The notes beneath the pieces are model-generated. The model saw only the letters and a program-made list of their open reading frames with translations. It did not search any database and was not told the origin of the DNA. A program made the translations under genes and the position numbers. DNA of 64,000 nucleotides from Cohnella hashimotonis (GTDB lineage: Bacteria; Bacillota; Bacilli; Paenibacillales; Paenibacillaceae). Every line of letters starts with the position of its first letter. The first letter of the stretch is position 1. The DNA lies in contig NZ_JAGRPV010000002.1 of the NCBI RefSeq assembly GCF_030014955.1, positions 310,001 to 374,000 of the forward strand, given 5' to 3'. Shown here in pieces: positions 38,712 to 47,190 of this stretch.

Positions 38712-39833
38712 CTATTGAGGCGGTGTTTGTTGGCTGCTCGCATACCACAGTACGATGACACCGACGACTGCCAGACAAGCCAGCACGAAAAAGGTAATCT
38801 TCCAGGCGCTGCGAGGTGCAGTGCCTGAGACGAGGCCGGTCTGTCCGTTGACCATGAAGCGGTAGGACTTGGATTTATAGTTGTAGTTAGCATTCCAGAC
38901 GGGCAGTAAAAGATGCTTGAACGTGCGATCGTAGTAATCGGTATTGATGTTAAGCGAGCGTACCTCGTCGCCGCCGATCTTGGAACGGATGTCGCCGCGG
39001 AGCTCGCCGTCGATCCGCTCCCGTGCTTCCTCCCAGCCTCGCGTTCGGTTGACTGAATAGCGTTCGGCGATGTAGCCGCTCAAATAATCAGGCTTGTAGC
39101 CGATCAGTCCGCCCAGCTCGAAGTTGCCCAGGCGATCCAGCAGCTTGGCATCGTATTGGCCGGAGGCCGGGATCAAAACGTCGTTGAAGAAGCGTTCGTA
39201 ATCGCCGCTAACCCAATGCCAGACCGTATAGCGTTCCTGCTCGGTGTATGTCTCGGTTTTTCCGTTGACGACGCGCGTCCTGGTCACGGTCCGATAGTGA
39301 TAATCGCCGCGTTCGGCGGTGTAGTCGGATGCGGTATTCGCATCGTACGTCCAATAGGGGATATAGATGCCGGCTAATCGCGCGCTCGTGTTTTCCCGCT
39401 TGAACGCGCCGGGAAGAAACCAGCGTTTCTTTTTCCACGCCCGGAAGGCGTTCTTTGCGTCGTCGCTGTCGACTTGAAACGGGATCAGCGATTCGGGCTT
39501 TATCGTTGCCGCCGCGGGCTGAGGCAGCACCTTCGGCGAGCCGCAAAACGGACATAGCGTAGCCGTCTGCAAGGCCGGAATCAGGCTCTCGCCGCCGCAG
39601 GACTCGCATTTGATCGTCTGCTGCGCCACGCCCCAGTCCGTGTCCGCTTCTTCTCGCATACCGTCGTCGAGCGCATGCTCCTGCGGAAGCGCGGTGTCGG
39701 ACTCGATCGCTTGCAGTCTGCCGCAATATTGGCACTTCAGCTGCTGACTGTCCGCGTCGAACAGCATCGCGCCGCCGCAGCTCGCGCAGGGAAATTGAAT
39801 GGTTTCCATTGCAGCATTCGCGTCTTTCGCCAT
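38712..39833 (-). CDS. Zinc-ribbon membrane protein, YdjG-like
   Basis: 373 aa. Two TFIIB-type zinc ribbons at the N-terminus (CASCGG..CQYCG near residues 16-38; CESCGG..CPFCG near 76-98), a central domain of unknown role, and one membrane segment near the C-terminus (FFVLACLAVVGVIVLWYAS). In B. subtilis YdjG works with YdjH/YdjI to recruit the PspA paralogue YdjF during envelope stress. It begins 7 bases after the YdjI-like gene; ATG 39809 is an alternative start. Confidence 0.82.
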   Translation of the reverse strand: MAKDANAAMETIQFPCASCGGAMLFDADSQQLKCQYCGRLQAIESDTALPQEHALDDGMREEADTDWGVAQQTIKCESCGGESLIPALQTATLCPFCGSPKVLPQPAAATIKPESLIPFQVDSDDAKNAFRAWKKKRWFLPGAFKRENTSARLAGIYIPYWTYDANTASDYTAERGDYHYRTVTRTRVVNGKTETYTEQERYTVWHWVSGDYERFFNDVLIPASGQYDAKLLDRLGNFELGGLIGYKPDYLSGYIAERYSVNRTRGWEEARERIDGELRGDIRSKIGGDEVRSLNINTDYYDRTFKHLLLPVWNANYNYKSKSYRFMVNGQTGLVSGTAPRSAWKITFFVLACLAVVGVIVLWYASSQQTPPQ

Positions 39834-39839
39834 GCAGTC

Positions 39840-40934
39840 CTACACCTTCGTCCCGCAATTGGAGCAAAACTTCGCGGTCGGCGCTAGCGGCTGCCCGCAC
39901 TCCGAACAGAACTTTTTCGCAGGCGCCGCGCTGCCGCCATCGGGGGAGACCCCGCCGACTTGCGCGGCACGTTCACTTGCGGCTGCACCGCTGCCGGGAG
40001 CTGCAGCGCCCGCGACGGAAGCAGCGCCGGGACCTGCGCTATAGCTTCCCCCGGCGTTCGCCGAATTCTGCTGCTCGTTTTGCCGCATCATTTGGCTCAT
40101 GGCCTGGCCCATCGCCATGCCTGCGCCCAGCCCGATGCCCGTTCCCGCCGAGCCGTCCGCCGGGTTGTTCGCCGCCTCGCGCAACGCCTCTGCCGTCTGA
40201 TACTTCATGTATTGATCGAGATTGCCCGCGATATTCATGGACGATCTGCGGTCGATCGTCTTCTCGACTTCCTCGGGCAACGAGATATTCTCGATCGTGA
40301 GGGCCGTCAGCCAAAGCCCCATCGGCATGAAGTGCGCCTGGAGCTTGTCGGTCGCGGCACGGCTCAGCTCGTCGTACGAAGCCGCCAGGTCGATGACCGG
40401 AATTTTTGACTCGCCCAGCAGATCGCTTACGCCGGAGACGATGACCGACTTCAGGTAGCCGGCCACGTTTTCCGCCGAAAAGTCCTGCTGTGTCCCAAAA
40501 ATCTCCTTCAGGAACAGTGCAGGATCGTTCACCTTAAGCGCATAGTTGCCAAAGCCCCGCAAGCGGACCATCCCAAATTCCGCGTCGCGCATGATGACCG
40601 GATTTGTCGTGCCCCACTTCAACTGTGTAAAATTGCGCGTACTCACAAAATAAACATCGGCTTTAAAAGGAGAGTTGAAGCCGTATTTCCAGGACTTAAG
40701 CGCGGTAAGCACCGGCATGTTCTGCGTGCTTAACGTGTAGGTTCCCGGACCGAAAACGTCGGCGATCTGGCCTTCGTTGACGAATATAGCAGCTTGAGAC
40801 TCGCGCACGACGAGCTTCGCGCCCATCTTAATCGCGTTGTCGTAGACAGGAAAACGGTAAACCATCGAACCGGTGTCGTCCAGCCATTCGATAACCTCGA
40901 TGAACTGGCCCTTGATGAAGTCGAACAATCCCAT
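39840..40934 (-). CDS. SPFH-domain protein with C-terminal zinc ribbon, YdjI-like
   Basis: 364 aa from ATG at 40934 (GGAGG 7 bases upstream). SPFH/band-7-like domain (about residues 20-245, VYRFPVYDNAIKMGAKLVVRESQAAIFVNEG), a Gly/Ala/Gln-rich linker, and a double-CxxC zinc ribbon at the extreme C-terminus (FCSECGQ..FCSNCGTKV). Part of the YdjI group sometimes named virion core protein-like. First gene of a two-gene operon with the YdjG-like gene; no PspA homologue is adjacent. Confidence 0.85.
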   Translation of the reverse strand: MGLFDFIKGQFIEVIEWLDDTGSMVYRFPVYDNAIKMGAKLVVRESQAAIFVNEGQIADVFGPGTYTLSTQNMPVLTALKSWKYGFNSPFKADVYFVSTRNFTQLKWGTTNPVIMRDAEFGMVRLRGFGNYALKVNDPALFLKEIFGTQQDFSAENVAGYLKSVIVSGVSDLLGESKIPVIDLAASYDELSRAATDKLQAHFMPMGLWLTALTIENISLPEEVEKTIDRRSSMNIAGNLDQYMKYQTAEALREAANNPADGSAGTGIGLGAGMAMGQAMSQMMRQNEQQNSANAGGSYSAGPGAASVAGAAAPGSGAAASERAAQVGGVSPDGGSAAPAKKFCSECGQPLAPTAKFCSNCGTKV

Positions 40935-41101
40935 ATACAGCCTCCGTTCGATCTTGTTTGCATCCATTATAAGCTTTAACCCGCGCATGTTCGATAAAAT
41001 GTTGCTAAAACGCAAGATTAGCGGCATCGCCGACACCGAATAATGTCTTATAATGAAGAGCAACAAGAGACGTTATGCGAAAAGCGTCACAGGGGGTTAT
41101 C

Positions 41102-41698
41102 ATGGCAGCAACCGTAAAGGCAGAGTTCGAAACGACGGAAAAAGAGATCGTCGCTCTGAACATGAGACATTTCTATGCGAGTCCGGGGTTTGTGTTCTTC
41201 ATGCTCGTCTGCGGTTCTAATTTGCTGTATATGCTGTTGGCGGCGTTAAAGGAGGGCGGTGAGGCTGCGGATCACTTCCACTTCATACAATGGCTGCTGC
41301 TGGCGTTCGGACTGTTCATTCCCGGATCGAGCTATTTGCGAGCGGTACAGGCCGTGAAGAGACGTTTTTCGGCTGAAAAACGGGCGTATGTATTCGACGA
41401 AAAAGGCTTTAGCTTTGTCACGCCTTCCGCGAAGGGACAGGTCGACTGGCCGGATGTACGGCGGTTCGCGATCACACGCCGTATGATCATCCTGTACGTC
41501 GGCCAGAAAGGTGTCAGCCTGATTCCCTTGCGGAGCTTGTCAGGCCCCGATGATCTGGCACAGCTTAAACAATGGATTTGGCAAAAGGTCGATCCTCAAG
41601 CTGTACGGCGCGCCGCGAGAAACCGCATGCTGCTGTATACTGGCATCGCGGCCGCCGCGATCGTCGCCGTTGTTCTCGTATGGAAGGGACCTTCATAA
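41102..41698 (+). CDS. YcxB-family membrane protein
   Basis: 198 aa. Two membrane segments near residues 35-85 (FVFFMLVCGSNLLYMLLAA and FIQWLLLAFGLFIPG), a soluble YcxB-like domain (about 100-165, RAYVFDEKGFSFVTPSAKGQVDWPDVRRFAITRRMIIL) and a third segment at the C-terminus. GGGGG lies upstream of ATG 41102. It is divergent from the YdjI-like gene. No known function. Confidence 0.75.
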   Translation: MAATVKAEFETTEKEIVALNMRHFYASPGFVFFMLVCGSNLLYMLLAALKEGGEAADHFHFIQWLLLAFGLFIPGSSYLRAVQAVKRRFSAEKRAYVFDEKGFSFVTPSAKGQVDWPDVRRFAITRRMIILYVGQKGVSLIPLRSLSGPDDLAQLKQWIWQKVDPQAVRRAARNRMLLYTGIAAAAIVAVVLVWKGPS

Positions 41699-41725
41699 AC
41701 GACGGACGCTAGGGATGAACCCGCT

Positions 41726-42526
41726 TCAGCTTCGATGGGCGGATTCTGCCTGCCGCACGACCAGTATTTCCACGCGGCGGTTTTTCTGACGATTGGCTTC
41801 CGTGTCGTTGGCCGCAACGGGACGCGTGTCCGCGTAGCCCGTGATTTCAAATATTTTTTCCGGCAGCTTGCGCGTATCGACGAAATACCGGAGCACGGAC
41901 AAGGCGCGTCCGGAAGACAAGCCCCAGTTGTCCCGGAACGCAGAGCCCGGCTGTATGGGCAGGTTGTCGGTGTGACCCTGGATCGAGATGGTCGTGTCCA
42001 GCTTCGCAAACAAACTGGATAACTTGTCCAGCGCCGGTCTTGCATCCGGTTTAAGATCCGCCTTGCCGAGGTCGAACAAGAATCTGTCAGACAGCCGGAT
42101 AGCGATTCCCTGAGGCATGTCTCCGACGAAAACGTCTTGCTGCAATTTGTTTTCTTTGACATACGACTCGATGACCTTCAACAGATCCTGGAGCGCCTGC
42201 TCGCGACGTCTGGCAATCTCCGCATCCAAGTCGACCGAGGCGCTGGCGCTGGGAGACGGATTGGCGGAAGGGGGCGGGCTCGCATATTTAGCGACGTCCG
42301 TGCCGCCCTCAAGCCCGCTTCCCATCTCGATGATGCTGTCCGCCCGATGGAACTCCAATTGGAGCGACTTGGCCAGCGTGTCGTATTTTTTGATATCGAT
42401 CTGACTCATCGCATACATAATAATGAAGAATATGAGCAGAAGGGTAATCAGGTCCGCGTATGTAATCAGCCACCGGTCATGGTTCTCATGCGCGCTTCGG
42501 CTGCGCCGGCTGCGTCTCCGCGCCAT
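41726..42526 (-). CDS. motB: Flagellar motor stator protein MotB
   Basis: 266 aa. A basic N-terminus, one membrane helix with the proton-carrying Asp25 (TYADLITLLLIFFI), a Ser/Pro linker (about 85-100, SPSASASVD) and a C-terminal OmpA-like domain (about 130-255, IQGHTDNLPIQ) that anchors the stator to peptidoglycan. It overlaps motA by 41 bases, so the two are translated together. Confidence 0.95.
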   Translation of the reverse strand: MARRRSRRSRSAHENHDRWLITYADLITLLLIFFIIMYAMSQIDIKKYDTLAKSLQLEFHRADSIIEMGSGLEGGTDVAKYASPPPSANPSPSASASVDLDAEIARRREQALQDLLKVIESYVKENKLQQDVFVGDMPQGIAIRLSDRFLFDLGKADLKPDARPALDKLSSLFAKLDTTISIQGHTDNLPIQPGSAFRDNWGLSSGRALSVLRYFVDTRKLPEKIFEITGYADTRPVAANDTEANRQKNRRVEILVVRQAESAHRS

Positions 42527-43319
42527 CTTCGCTCTCCTCCTTTTTACGGACGAACGACAGTTTCTCCGTTTGCATGAAGGCGGTCAGCTTTTTGCGAATA
42601 AGCGCCGGATTTTCGCCGGCTTGGATCGCGAGAATGCCTTCCAGCATCATCTCCGTAAACTGTACGGTCTCGGCCGCGCGAATCCGGATCTTGGACGCGA
42701 TGGGCAGATAAAGGATGTTTGCGGAGGCAACTCCGTAAAGGGTGGCGGTAAACGCCACTGCGATCGCGGACCCTAGCGAGCCGGGATCCGCAAGATTGCT
42801 TAGCACGTGGATCAGTCCCATGACAGTGCCGATGATGCCCATCGTAGGCGCATACCCGCCTGCAGACTCGAAGACTTTCGCTTGGTTTTCCATTCGTTGC
42901 TCGATCGCATCAATCTCGAATTCGAGGATTTGCCTGCTGAGCTCGTGATCGGTACCGTCAACGACGATTTGCAGACCGCTTTGGATAAAAGGGTCCGGGT
43001 GGTCTACAAGTTTATCTTCCAGGGAGAGCACGCCTTCGCGCCGGGCGATCGTAGCCAGTTCGACGAGCTCGTCAATTCGGGTCGTCGTCTCCAAAGCGGC
43101 GGGTCGGAAGGCAGTCTTCAACGATTCGGGAATCTGGCGCAGCCGCGATGCCGGGAAGCTGATCGCGACGGCCGCGAACGTTCCTCCGAATACGATCAGC
43201 AGCGCCGTTTTCTCCACCAGCCCTTCCCAATGCCCTCCTTCCCACAAAAATCCGCCTATTAACGCGGCAAGAGCCGCCAGAATGCCCCACGAAGTGGTCT
43301 GGTCCATGCGCTGCTTCAT
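42486..43319 (-). CDS. motA: Flagellar motor stator protein MotA
   Basis: 277 aa, four membrane helices (two near residues 10-55, two near 150-205: GIIGTVMGLIHVLSNLADP). Forms the ion channel with MotB; the cytoplasmic loop (about 60-145) interacts with the rotor. AAGGAG lies 9 bases before ATG 43319. A charged, Gln/Pro-rich tail of about 20 residues is unusual. No other flagellar genes are near, as is common for motAB. Confidence 0.95.
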   Translation of the reverse strand: MKQRMDQTTSWGILAALAALIGGFLWEGGHWEGLVEKTALLIVFGGTFAAVAISFPASRLRQIPESLKTAFRPAALETTTRIDELVELATIARREGVLSLEDKLVDHPDPFIQSGLQIVVDGTDHELSRQILEFEIDAIEQRMENQAKVFESAGGYAPTMGIIGTVMGLIHVLSNLADPGSLGSAIAVAFTATLYGVASANILYLPIASKIRIRAAETVQFTEMMLEGILAIQAGENPALIRKKLTAFMQTEKLSFVRKKEESEDGAETQPAQPKRA

Positions 43320-43333
43320 GCAGCTTCACTCCT

Positions 43334-43362
43334 TTGACTGGTTTCCGGGAACCCGATATAAT
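43334..43362 (+). promoter_or_regulatory. uvrB promoter
   Basis: TTGACT (43334-43339), 17 bases, TATAAT (43357-43362). Confidence 0.8.
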
Positions 43363-43368
43363 GAATGA

Positions 43369-43380
43369 GAACACATATTC
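43369..43380 (+). promoter_or_regulatory. LexA (SOS) box of uvrB
   Basis: GAACACATATTC, one mismatch to the Gram-positive consensus GAAC-N4-GTTC, 6 bases after the TATAAT. An identical 12-mer lies at the uvrA promoter. Confidence 0.75.
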
Positions 43381-43473
43381 GGACTCGCTGGAAGGGATAT
43401 CCTGTTTATCGGTCGGATGAAGCAGGGTACGATATAGGACTTTGGTCTACAAGACACGGAGGTGGGCTTAAAC

Positions 43474-45462
43474 ATGGCAGTGCCGTCCGGATTCAAGCTG
43501 CAATCGGAATACGAACCGCAGGGGGACCAGCCGAGAGCGATCCGGGAGTTGGTCGCCGGCATTCATGAGGGCAAGCGGCATCAGACGCTCCTCGGCGCGA
43601 CGGGGACGGGCAAGACGTTTACGATCGCCCAGACGATCGCCAAGGTGAACAAGCCCACGCTCGTCATCGCGCACAACAAGACGCTGGCTGCGCAGCTGTG
43701 CAGCGAGTTCAAGGAATTTTTCCCGGAGAACGCCGTCGAGTATTTCGTCAGCTACTACGACTACTATCAGCCGGAGGCGTATATCCCGTCCTCGGATACT
43801 TATATCGAGAAGGACTCCAGCATCAACGACGAGATCGACAAGCTGCGACACTCCGCTACCTCGGCGCTGTTCGAACGCAAGGACGTCATCATCGTCGCCA
43901 GCGTTTCTTGCATTTACGGTCTCGGCTCTCCGGAGGAGTACCGAGACCTTCGCTTGAGCCTGCGCGTGGGAATGGAAAAATCGCGCAACGCGATTCTGCA
44001 CAAGCTGGTCGACATCCAATATCAGCGCAACGATATGAATTTCACGCGGGGGACGTTTCGCGTGCGCGGCGACGTCGTCGAGATCTTTCCGGTATCGGTC
44101 GGCGACCGCGCGATCCGGGTGGAGATGTTCGGCGACGAGATCGAGCGGATCACCGAGATCGACGTCCTGACGGGCGAGATCATCGGCTCGCGCGATCATG
44201 TCGCGATCTTCCCGGCGTCTCACTTCGTTACCGCCGAGGAGAAAATGAAGGTCGCGCTGGTTAACATCGAGCGCGAGCTCGAGGAGCGCCTTGCCGAGCT
44301 GCGCGAGCAAGGCAAGCTGCTTGAGGCGCAGCGGCTGGAGCAGCGCACGCGCTACGACCTCGAGATGATGGCGGAGATGGGCTTTTGCTCCGGCATTGAG
44401 AACTACTCAGGCCCGCTGACGTTCCGCGAGCGCGGTGCGACGCCTTATACGCTCATGGACTTTTTTCCTGACGATTACCTCATCGTCATCGACGAGTCCC
44501 ACGTCACGCTACCGCAAGTGCGGGCGATGTACAACGGCGACCAGGCGCGCAAGACGGTGCTTGTCGACCACGGCTTCCGTCTCCCTTCGGCCAAGGACAA
44601 CCGACCGCTGCGCTTCGAGGAGTTCGAGGGCAAGGCTAAGCAGCTCGTGTATGTGTCGGCAACGCCCGGCCCTTATGAGCTCGAGAATTGCCCGACGATG
44701 GTACAGCAGATCATCCGTCCCACGGGACTCGTCGATCCGATCATCGAGGTGCGCCCGACCAAGGGTCAGATCGACGACCTGCTCGGCGAGATCCGTGCCC
44801 GCATCGACCGCGACGAGCGCGTGCTCGTGACCACGCTCACCAAGAAGATGTCGGAGGATCTGACCGACTACATGAAGGAAGTCGGCATCAAGGTGCGTTA
44901 TTTGCACTCGGACATCAAGACGCTGGAGCGGATGGCGATCCTGCGCGATCTGCGGATCGGCACGTTCGACGTGCTGGTCGGCATCAACCTCTTGCGGGAG
45001 GGGTTGGATTTGCCGGAAGTCACGTTGGTGGCGATCCTCGACGCCGACAAGGAAGGCTTCCTGCGCGCAGAGCGTTCGCTCATCCAGACGATCGGCCGCG
45101 CGGCGCGGAATGCCGAGGGCCGCGTCATCATGTATGGCGACAAGATCACCGACTCCATGGCGAAGGCGATCGGCGAGACAGAACGCCGCCGCGCGATCCA
45201 GACCGCCTACAACGAAGAGCACGGCATCACGCCGCAGACCATCCGCAAAAAAGTCCGCGACGTCATCGAGGCGACAAAAGTTGCCGAGCAGAAGAGTTCT
45301 TATCTGACAGGCCTCGAGGACGTCGACAAGCTGTCCAAGAAGGACCGTCAGTCCGTCATCAACCGTCTAGAGGCCGAGATGAAGGACGCCGCCAAGAACC
45401 TCCAGTTCGAACGGGCCGCCGAGCTTCGCGACGCACTGCTTGAACTGAAGGCAAGTCTTTAG
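43474..45462 (+). CDS. uvrB: Excinuclease ABC subunit B
   Basis: 662 aa. Damage-verifying helicase-like subunit of nucleotide excision repair. Walker A GATGTGKT, beta-hairpin [21 protein letters not shown] (probes the lesion), later [38 protein letters not shown] and a C-terminal UVR coiled coil that binds UvrC. ATG 43474 follows GGAGG by 11 bases; a GTG at 43462 is inside the RBS. Unlike the common uvrBA pair, another gene separates it from uvrA. Confidence 0.97.
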   Translation: MAVPSGFKLQSEYEPQGDQPRAIRELVAGIHEGKRHQTLLGATGTGKTFTIAQTIAKVNKPTLVIAHNKTLAAQLCSEFKEFFPENAVEYFVSYYDYYQPEAYIPSSDTYIEKDSSINDEIDKLRHSATSALFERKDVIIVASVSCIYGLGSPEEYRDLRLSLRVGMEKSRNAILHKLVDIQYQRNDMNFTRGTFRVRGDVVEIFPVSVGDRAIRVEMFGDEIERITEIDVLTGEIIGSRDHVAIFPASHFVTAEEKMKVALVNIERELEERLAELREQGKLLEAQRLEQRTRYDLEMMAEMGFCSGIENYSGPLTFRERGATPYTLMDFFPDDYLIVIDESHVTLPQVRAMYNGDQARKTVLVDHGFRLPSAKDNRPLRFEEFEGKAKQLVYVSATPGPYELENCPTMVQQIIRPTGLVDPIIEVRPTKGQIDDLLGEIRARIDRDERVLVTTLTKKMSEDLTDYMKEVGIKVRYLHSDIKTLERMAILRDLRIGTFDVLVGINLLREGLDLPEVTLVAILDADKEGFLRAERSLIQTIGRAARNAEGRVIMYGDKITDSMAKAIGETERRRAIQTAYNEEHGITPQTIRKKVRDVIEATKVAEQKSSYLTGLEDVDKLSKKDRQSVINRLEAEMKDAAKNLQFERAAELRDALLELKASL

Positions 45463-45475
45463 GAATGCTTCGCAC

Positions 45476-45512
45476 GCCTTGCCGGGATTGCATGTCCTGG
45501 CAAGGCTTTTTG
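45476..45512 (+). terminator. Terminator after uvrB
   Basis: GCCTTGCC and GGCAAGGC flank GGGATTGCATGTCCT, followed by TTTTTG. So uvrB is not read through into the next genes. Confidence 0.9.
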
Positions 45513-45573
45513 TTGCAAGGTTGGGTACAAAATTTAACGCGTTTAGGGCAGTGCTGCAATGCTCCTTTTACCC

Positions 45574-45741
45574 GTTTCAACGCTATCCCCTTCAGGCAGG
45601 AGAGGAGTTGGCTAGCATACGTTTTAACGTTATCCCCTTCAGGCAGGAGAGGAGCTGGCTAGCATACGTTTTAACGTTATCCCCTTCAGGCAGGAGAGGA
45701 GCTGGCTAGCACACGTTTTAACGTTATCCCGTTCACTCAGG
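45574..45741 (+). repeat. 47-bp tandem array carrying four family-R 27-mers
   Basis: 27-mers at 45574-45600, 45621-45647, 45668-45694 and 45715-45741, exactly 47 bp apart. The 20-base spacers are almost identical (AGAGGAGYTGGCTAGCAYAC), so this is a tandem duplication and not a CRISPR array. A partial further copy (CGCTATCCCTAAC) follows at 45743-45756. The 418-base gap 45463-45880 holds this array, the uvrB terminator and the next promoter. Confidence 0.95.
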
Positions 45742-45828
45742 ACGCTATCCCTAACAATCCATTTTTAATCTAAATCTCCCCATCATCAAGGATACAAAAT
45801 GGCGCTTTAGCTCGGTGGAACATTGTGT

Positions 45829-45834
45829 TATAAT
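45829..45834 (+). promoter_or_regulatory. -10 element of the transposase-like gene
   Basis: Perfect TATAAT; the -35 region (TTTAGC, 45806-45811, 17 bases upstream) is weak. Confidence 0.6.
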
Positions 45835-45836
45835 GA

Positions 45837-45848
45837 GAACAAATGTTC
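45837..45848 (+). promoter_or_regulatory. LexA (SOS) box of the transposase-like gene
   Basis: GAACAAATGTTC, a perfect match to the GAAC-N4-GTTC core, 2 bases after TATAAT and across the likely transcript start. It is the best LexA site in the window, better than those of uvrB and uvrA. Confidence 0.75.
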
Positions 45849-45880
45849 CTGTTTGTTATCGGATGGGGAGGATGATTGGT

Positions 45881-46810
45881 TTGCATTCGCTTCGCGAGAA
45901 GATGCCGGTATTCCAGGAGGAAGCCTGCGAGTTTGCTTTGTTCAAGGCCAAGTGGCCGAACGGGTACCGCTGTCCTCGCTGCGACGGAGCTGCATTTTAC
46001 CTAGTCGCTTCCCGACGCAAAAGTCTGTATGAATGCCGTGTCTGCCATCACCAAACCTCTCTGACTGCGGGAACCATAATGGAGGGGACGCGCACACCGC
46101 TCGTAAAGTGGTTCAGCGCCTTATATTTGATGCAAACGGGGATCTCCGCCACGCTGCTGGCAGAGGTTATTCAAGTGACCTACAAGACGGCTTGGCTGAT
46201 CAACCATAAGCTTCGGCATGCCATCCAAGTATGCGACGAATCTAGGCCTCTAAAAGGAGACCTGCAATTATACGGCGATTTTTACGCGCGGCCAGTCATG
46301 AGCGGGGTTTTCGATCCGCCCGATCAGCGAGATCAGCCGGCAGTCGTAGGGGCCTCAATCGATCCGGAATCGGGCGAAGTGGCCGAAGTTAAAATTAAGC
46401 GAGTGCCGCCAAATGAATTTAGACGGCGTTTATTTGGCGTTGATTCTTTTGGCACTTTCCTGTGGCGCCATGTGACAGATGCAAAATCCGAGATTCAAAG
46501 CATTGAGATTGTCAAGCAAAGCGATAGCGAAGGTGTGACGGAGCTCGGATTAATCTGGCGGGGAGTCATCGGCTGGCTTGCCAGAACGTTCGGAGGAATT
46601 GGTCCGAAGCATCTGCAGGCTTACCTGGACGAATATTGTTTCCGAATCAACGCACGTCCGAATTCTTTTGAAATGCTTTTATCTCTATGCGGTCTTACTC
46701 AGACTGTGACGCTTGGCGATCTGGTCAACAAAAAGAAAGCTGTTCGTTCCGTAAGGTGGTCGGGATTGGCTAACTACAGACAGCATAAGAATGCATTTCA
46801 GGTTTCTTAA
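45881..46810 (+). CDS. IS1595-like zinc-ribbon transposase homologue, SOS-boxed
   Basis: 309 aa from TTG 45881 (GGGGAGG 9 bases upstream; ATGs at 45863 and 45872 overlap that RBS). N-terminal zinc ribbon (CPRC, residues 31-34; CRVC, 52-55) as in IS1595-type transposases, then TSLTAGTIMEGTRTPLVKWFSALYLM. The C-terminal ISXO2-like part ends in GPKHLQAYLDEYCFRINARPNSF, a family hallmark. The catalytic surroundings are altered: DETYIGG-like motif reads YGDFYARP (Asp133), the second Asp may be Asp188 (FGVDSFG), and Glu221 (VTEL) is only a possible third residue. No terminal inverted repeats or target duplication of a classical IS are evident. It may be domesticated or act on the flanking repeats. 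Confidence 0.75.
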   Translation: MHSLREKMPVFQEEACEFALFKAKWPNGYRCPRCDGAAFYLVASRRKSLYECRVCHHQTSLTAGTIMEGTRTPLVKWFSALYLMQTGISATLLAEVIQVTYKTAWLINHKLRHAIQVCDESRPLKGDLQLYGDFYARPVMSGVFDPPDQRDQPAVVGASIDPESGEVAEVKIKRVPPNEFRRRLFGVDSFGTFLWRHVTDAKSEIQSIEIVKQSDSEGVTELGLIWRGVIGWLARTFGGIGPKHLQAYLDEYCFRINARPNSFEMLLSLCGLTQTVTLGDLVNKKKAVRSVRWSGLANYRQHKNAFQVS

Positions 46811-46832
46811 CAATTGTTTGTTTGCAACAATT
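46808..46832 (+). terminator. Possible terminator after the transposase-like gene
   Basis: AATTGTT and AACAATT form a 7-bp stem followed by TCTTGACG and, further on, ATTCTTTTTTG. Confidence 0.45.
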
Positions 46833-46919
46833 TCTTGACGAAATTCTTTTTTGAGAAACGCGCTAAGGAAGCTTGGTTAATCATTTCGTTGTACAGACTT
46901 TGTAAAATTCCGCCATTAG

Positions 46920-46946
46920 CCTGTTCGAAAGGGATACTCTTTAAAG
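46920..46946 (-). repeat. Family-R repeat, minus orientation (diverged)
   Basis: On the minus strand reads CTTTAAAGAGTATCCCTTTC then GAACAGG. Recognisable but diverged at the 5' end. Confidence 0.7.
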
Positions 46947-47026
46947 GACGGAATAGGGCTGAATTACATATTACATAGGCGCGAAGGCTGTTAAATTGCG
47001 GATGTATTCATTTAGAACGGTGCCCA

Positions 47027-47053
47027 CCTGATCGAAGGGGATAACGTTGAAAC
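47027..47053 (-). repeat. Family-R repeat, minus orientation
   Basis: On the minus strand reads GTTTCAACGTTATCCCCTTC then GATCAGG, a full-length consensus copy facing the array on the other side of the transposase-like gene. Gap 46811-47275 otherwise holds the uvrA promoter and nothing else I can name. Confidence 0.9.
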
Positions 47054-47154
47054 TGCGCGAAAAGCAGGCAGTATGGGTCGGGGGCGGCCGAATCGTGTAA
47101 GGACCAAATGAGCGGAGCTCTCCAAAGAACGCCGCGCCTTGGTGGGATTTCCAT

Positions 47155-47183
47155 TTGCGAACCAGTTCATCGGCAAGTATAAT
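47155..47183 (+). promoter_or_regulatory. uvrA promoter
   Basis: TTGCGA (47155-47160), 17 bases, TATAAT (47178-47183). Confidence 0.75.
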
Positions 47184-47190
47184 GAGATGA

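Noticed and set aside
43352..43362. Sigma-D (flagellar) -10 element CCGATAT near motA
   Set aside because: It is on the strand of uvrB, away from motA, and the normal TTGACT-17-TATAAT promoter explains the sequence.
43388..43412. Extra family-R repeat upstream of uvrB (GAAGGGATATCCTG)
   Set aside because: Only about ten bases resemble the repeat; the GTTTNAACG half is missing.
45621..45640. DnaA boxes within the 27-mer (GTTATCCCC)
   Set aside because: Two mismatches to TTATNCACA in every copy; not near an origin-type region.
45574..45741. CRISPR array
   Set aside because: Repeats are regular, but the 20-base spacers are nearly identical, there are only four units, and no cas gene is in the window.
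45881..46810. Intact insertion sequence of the IS1595 family
   Set aside because: No terminal inverted repeats or target duplication found near the gene, and catalytic motifs deviate; annotated as a homologue only.
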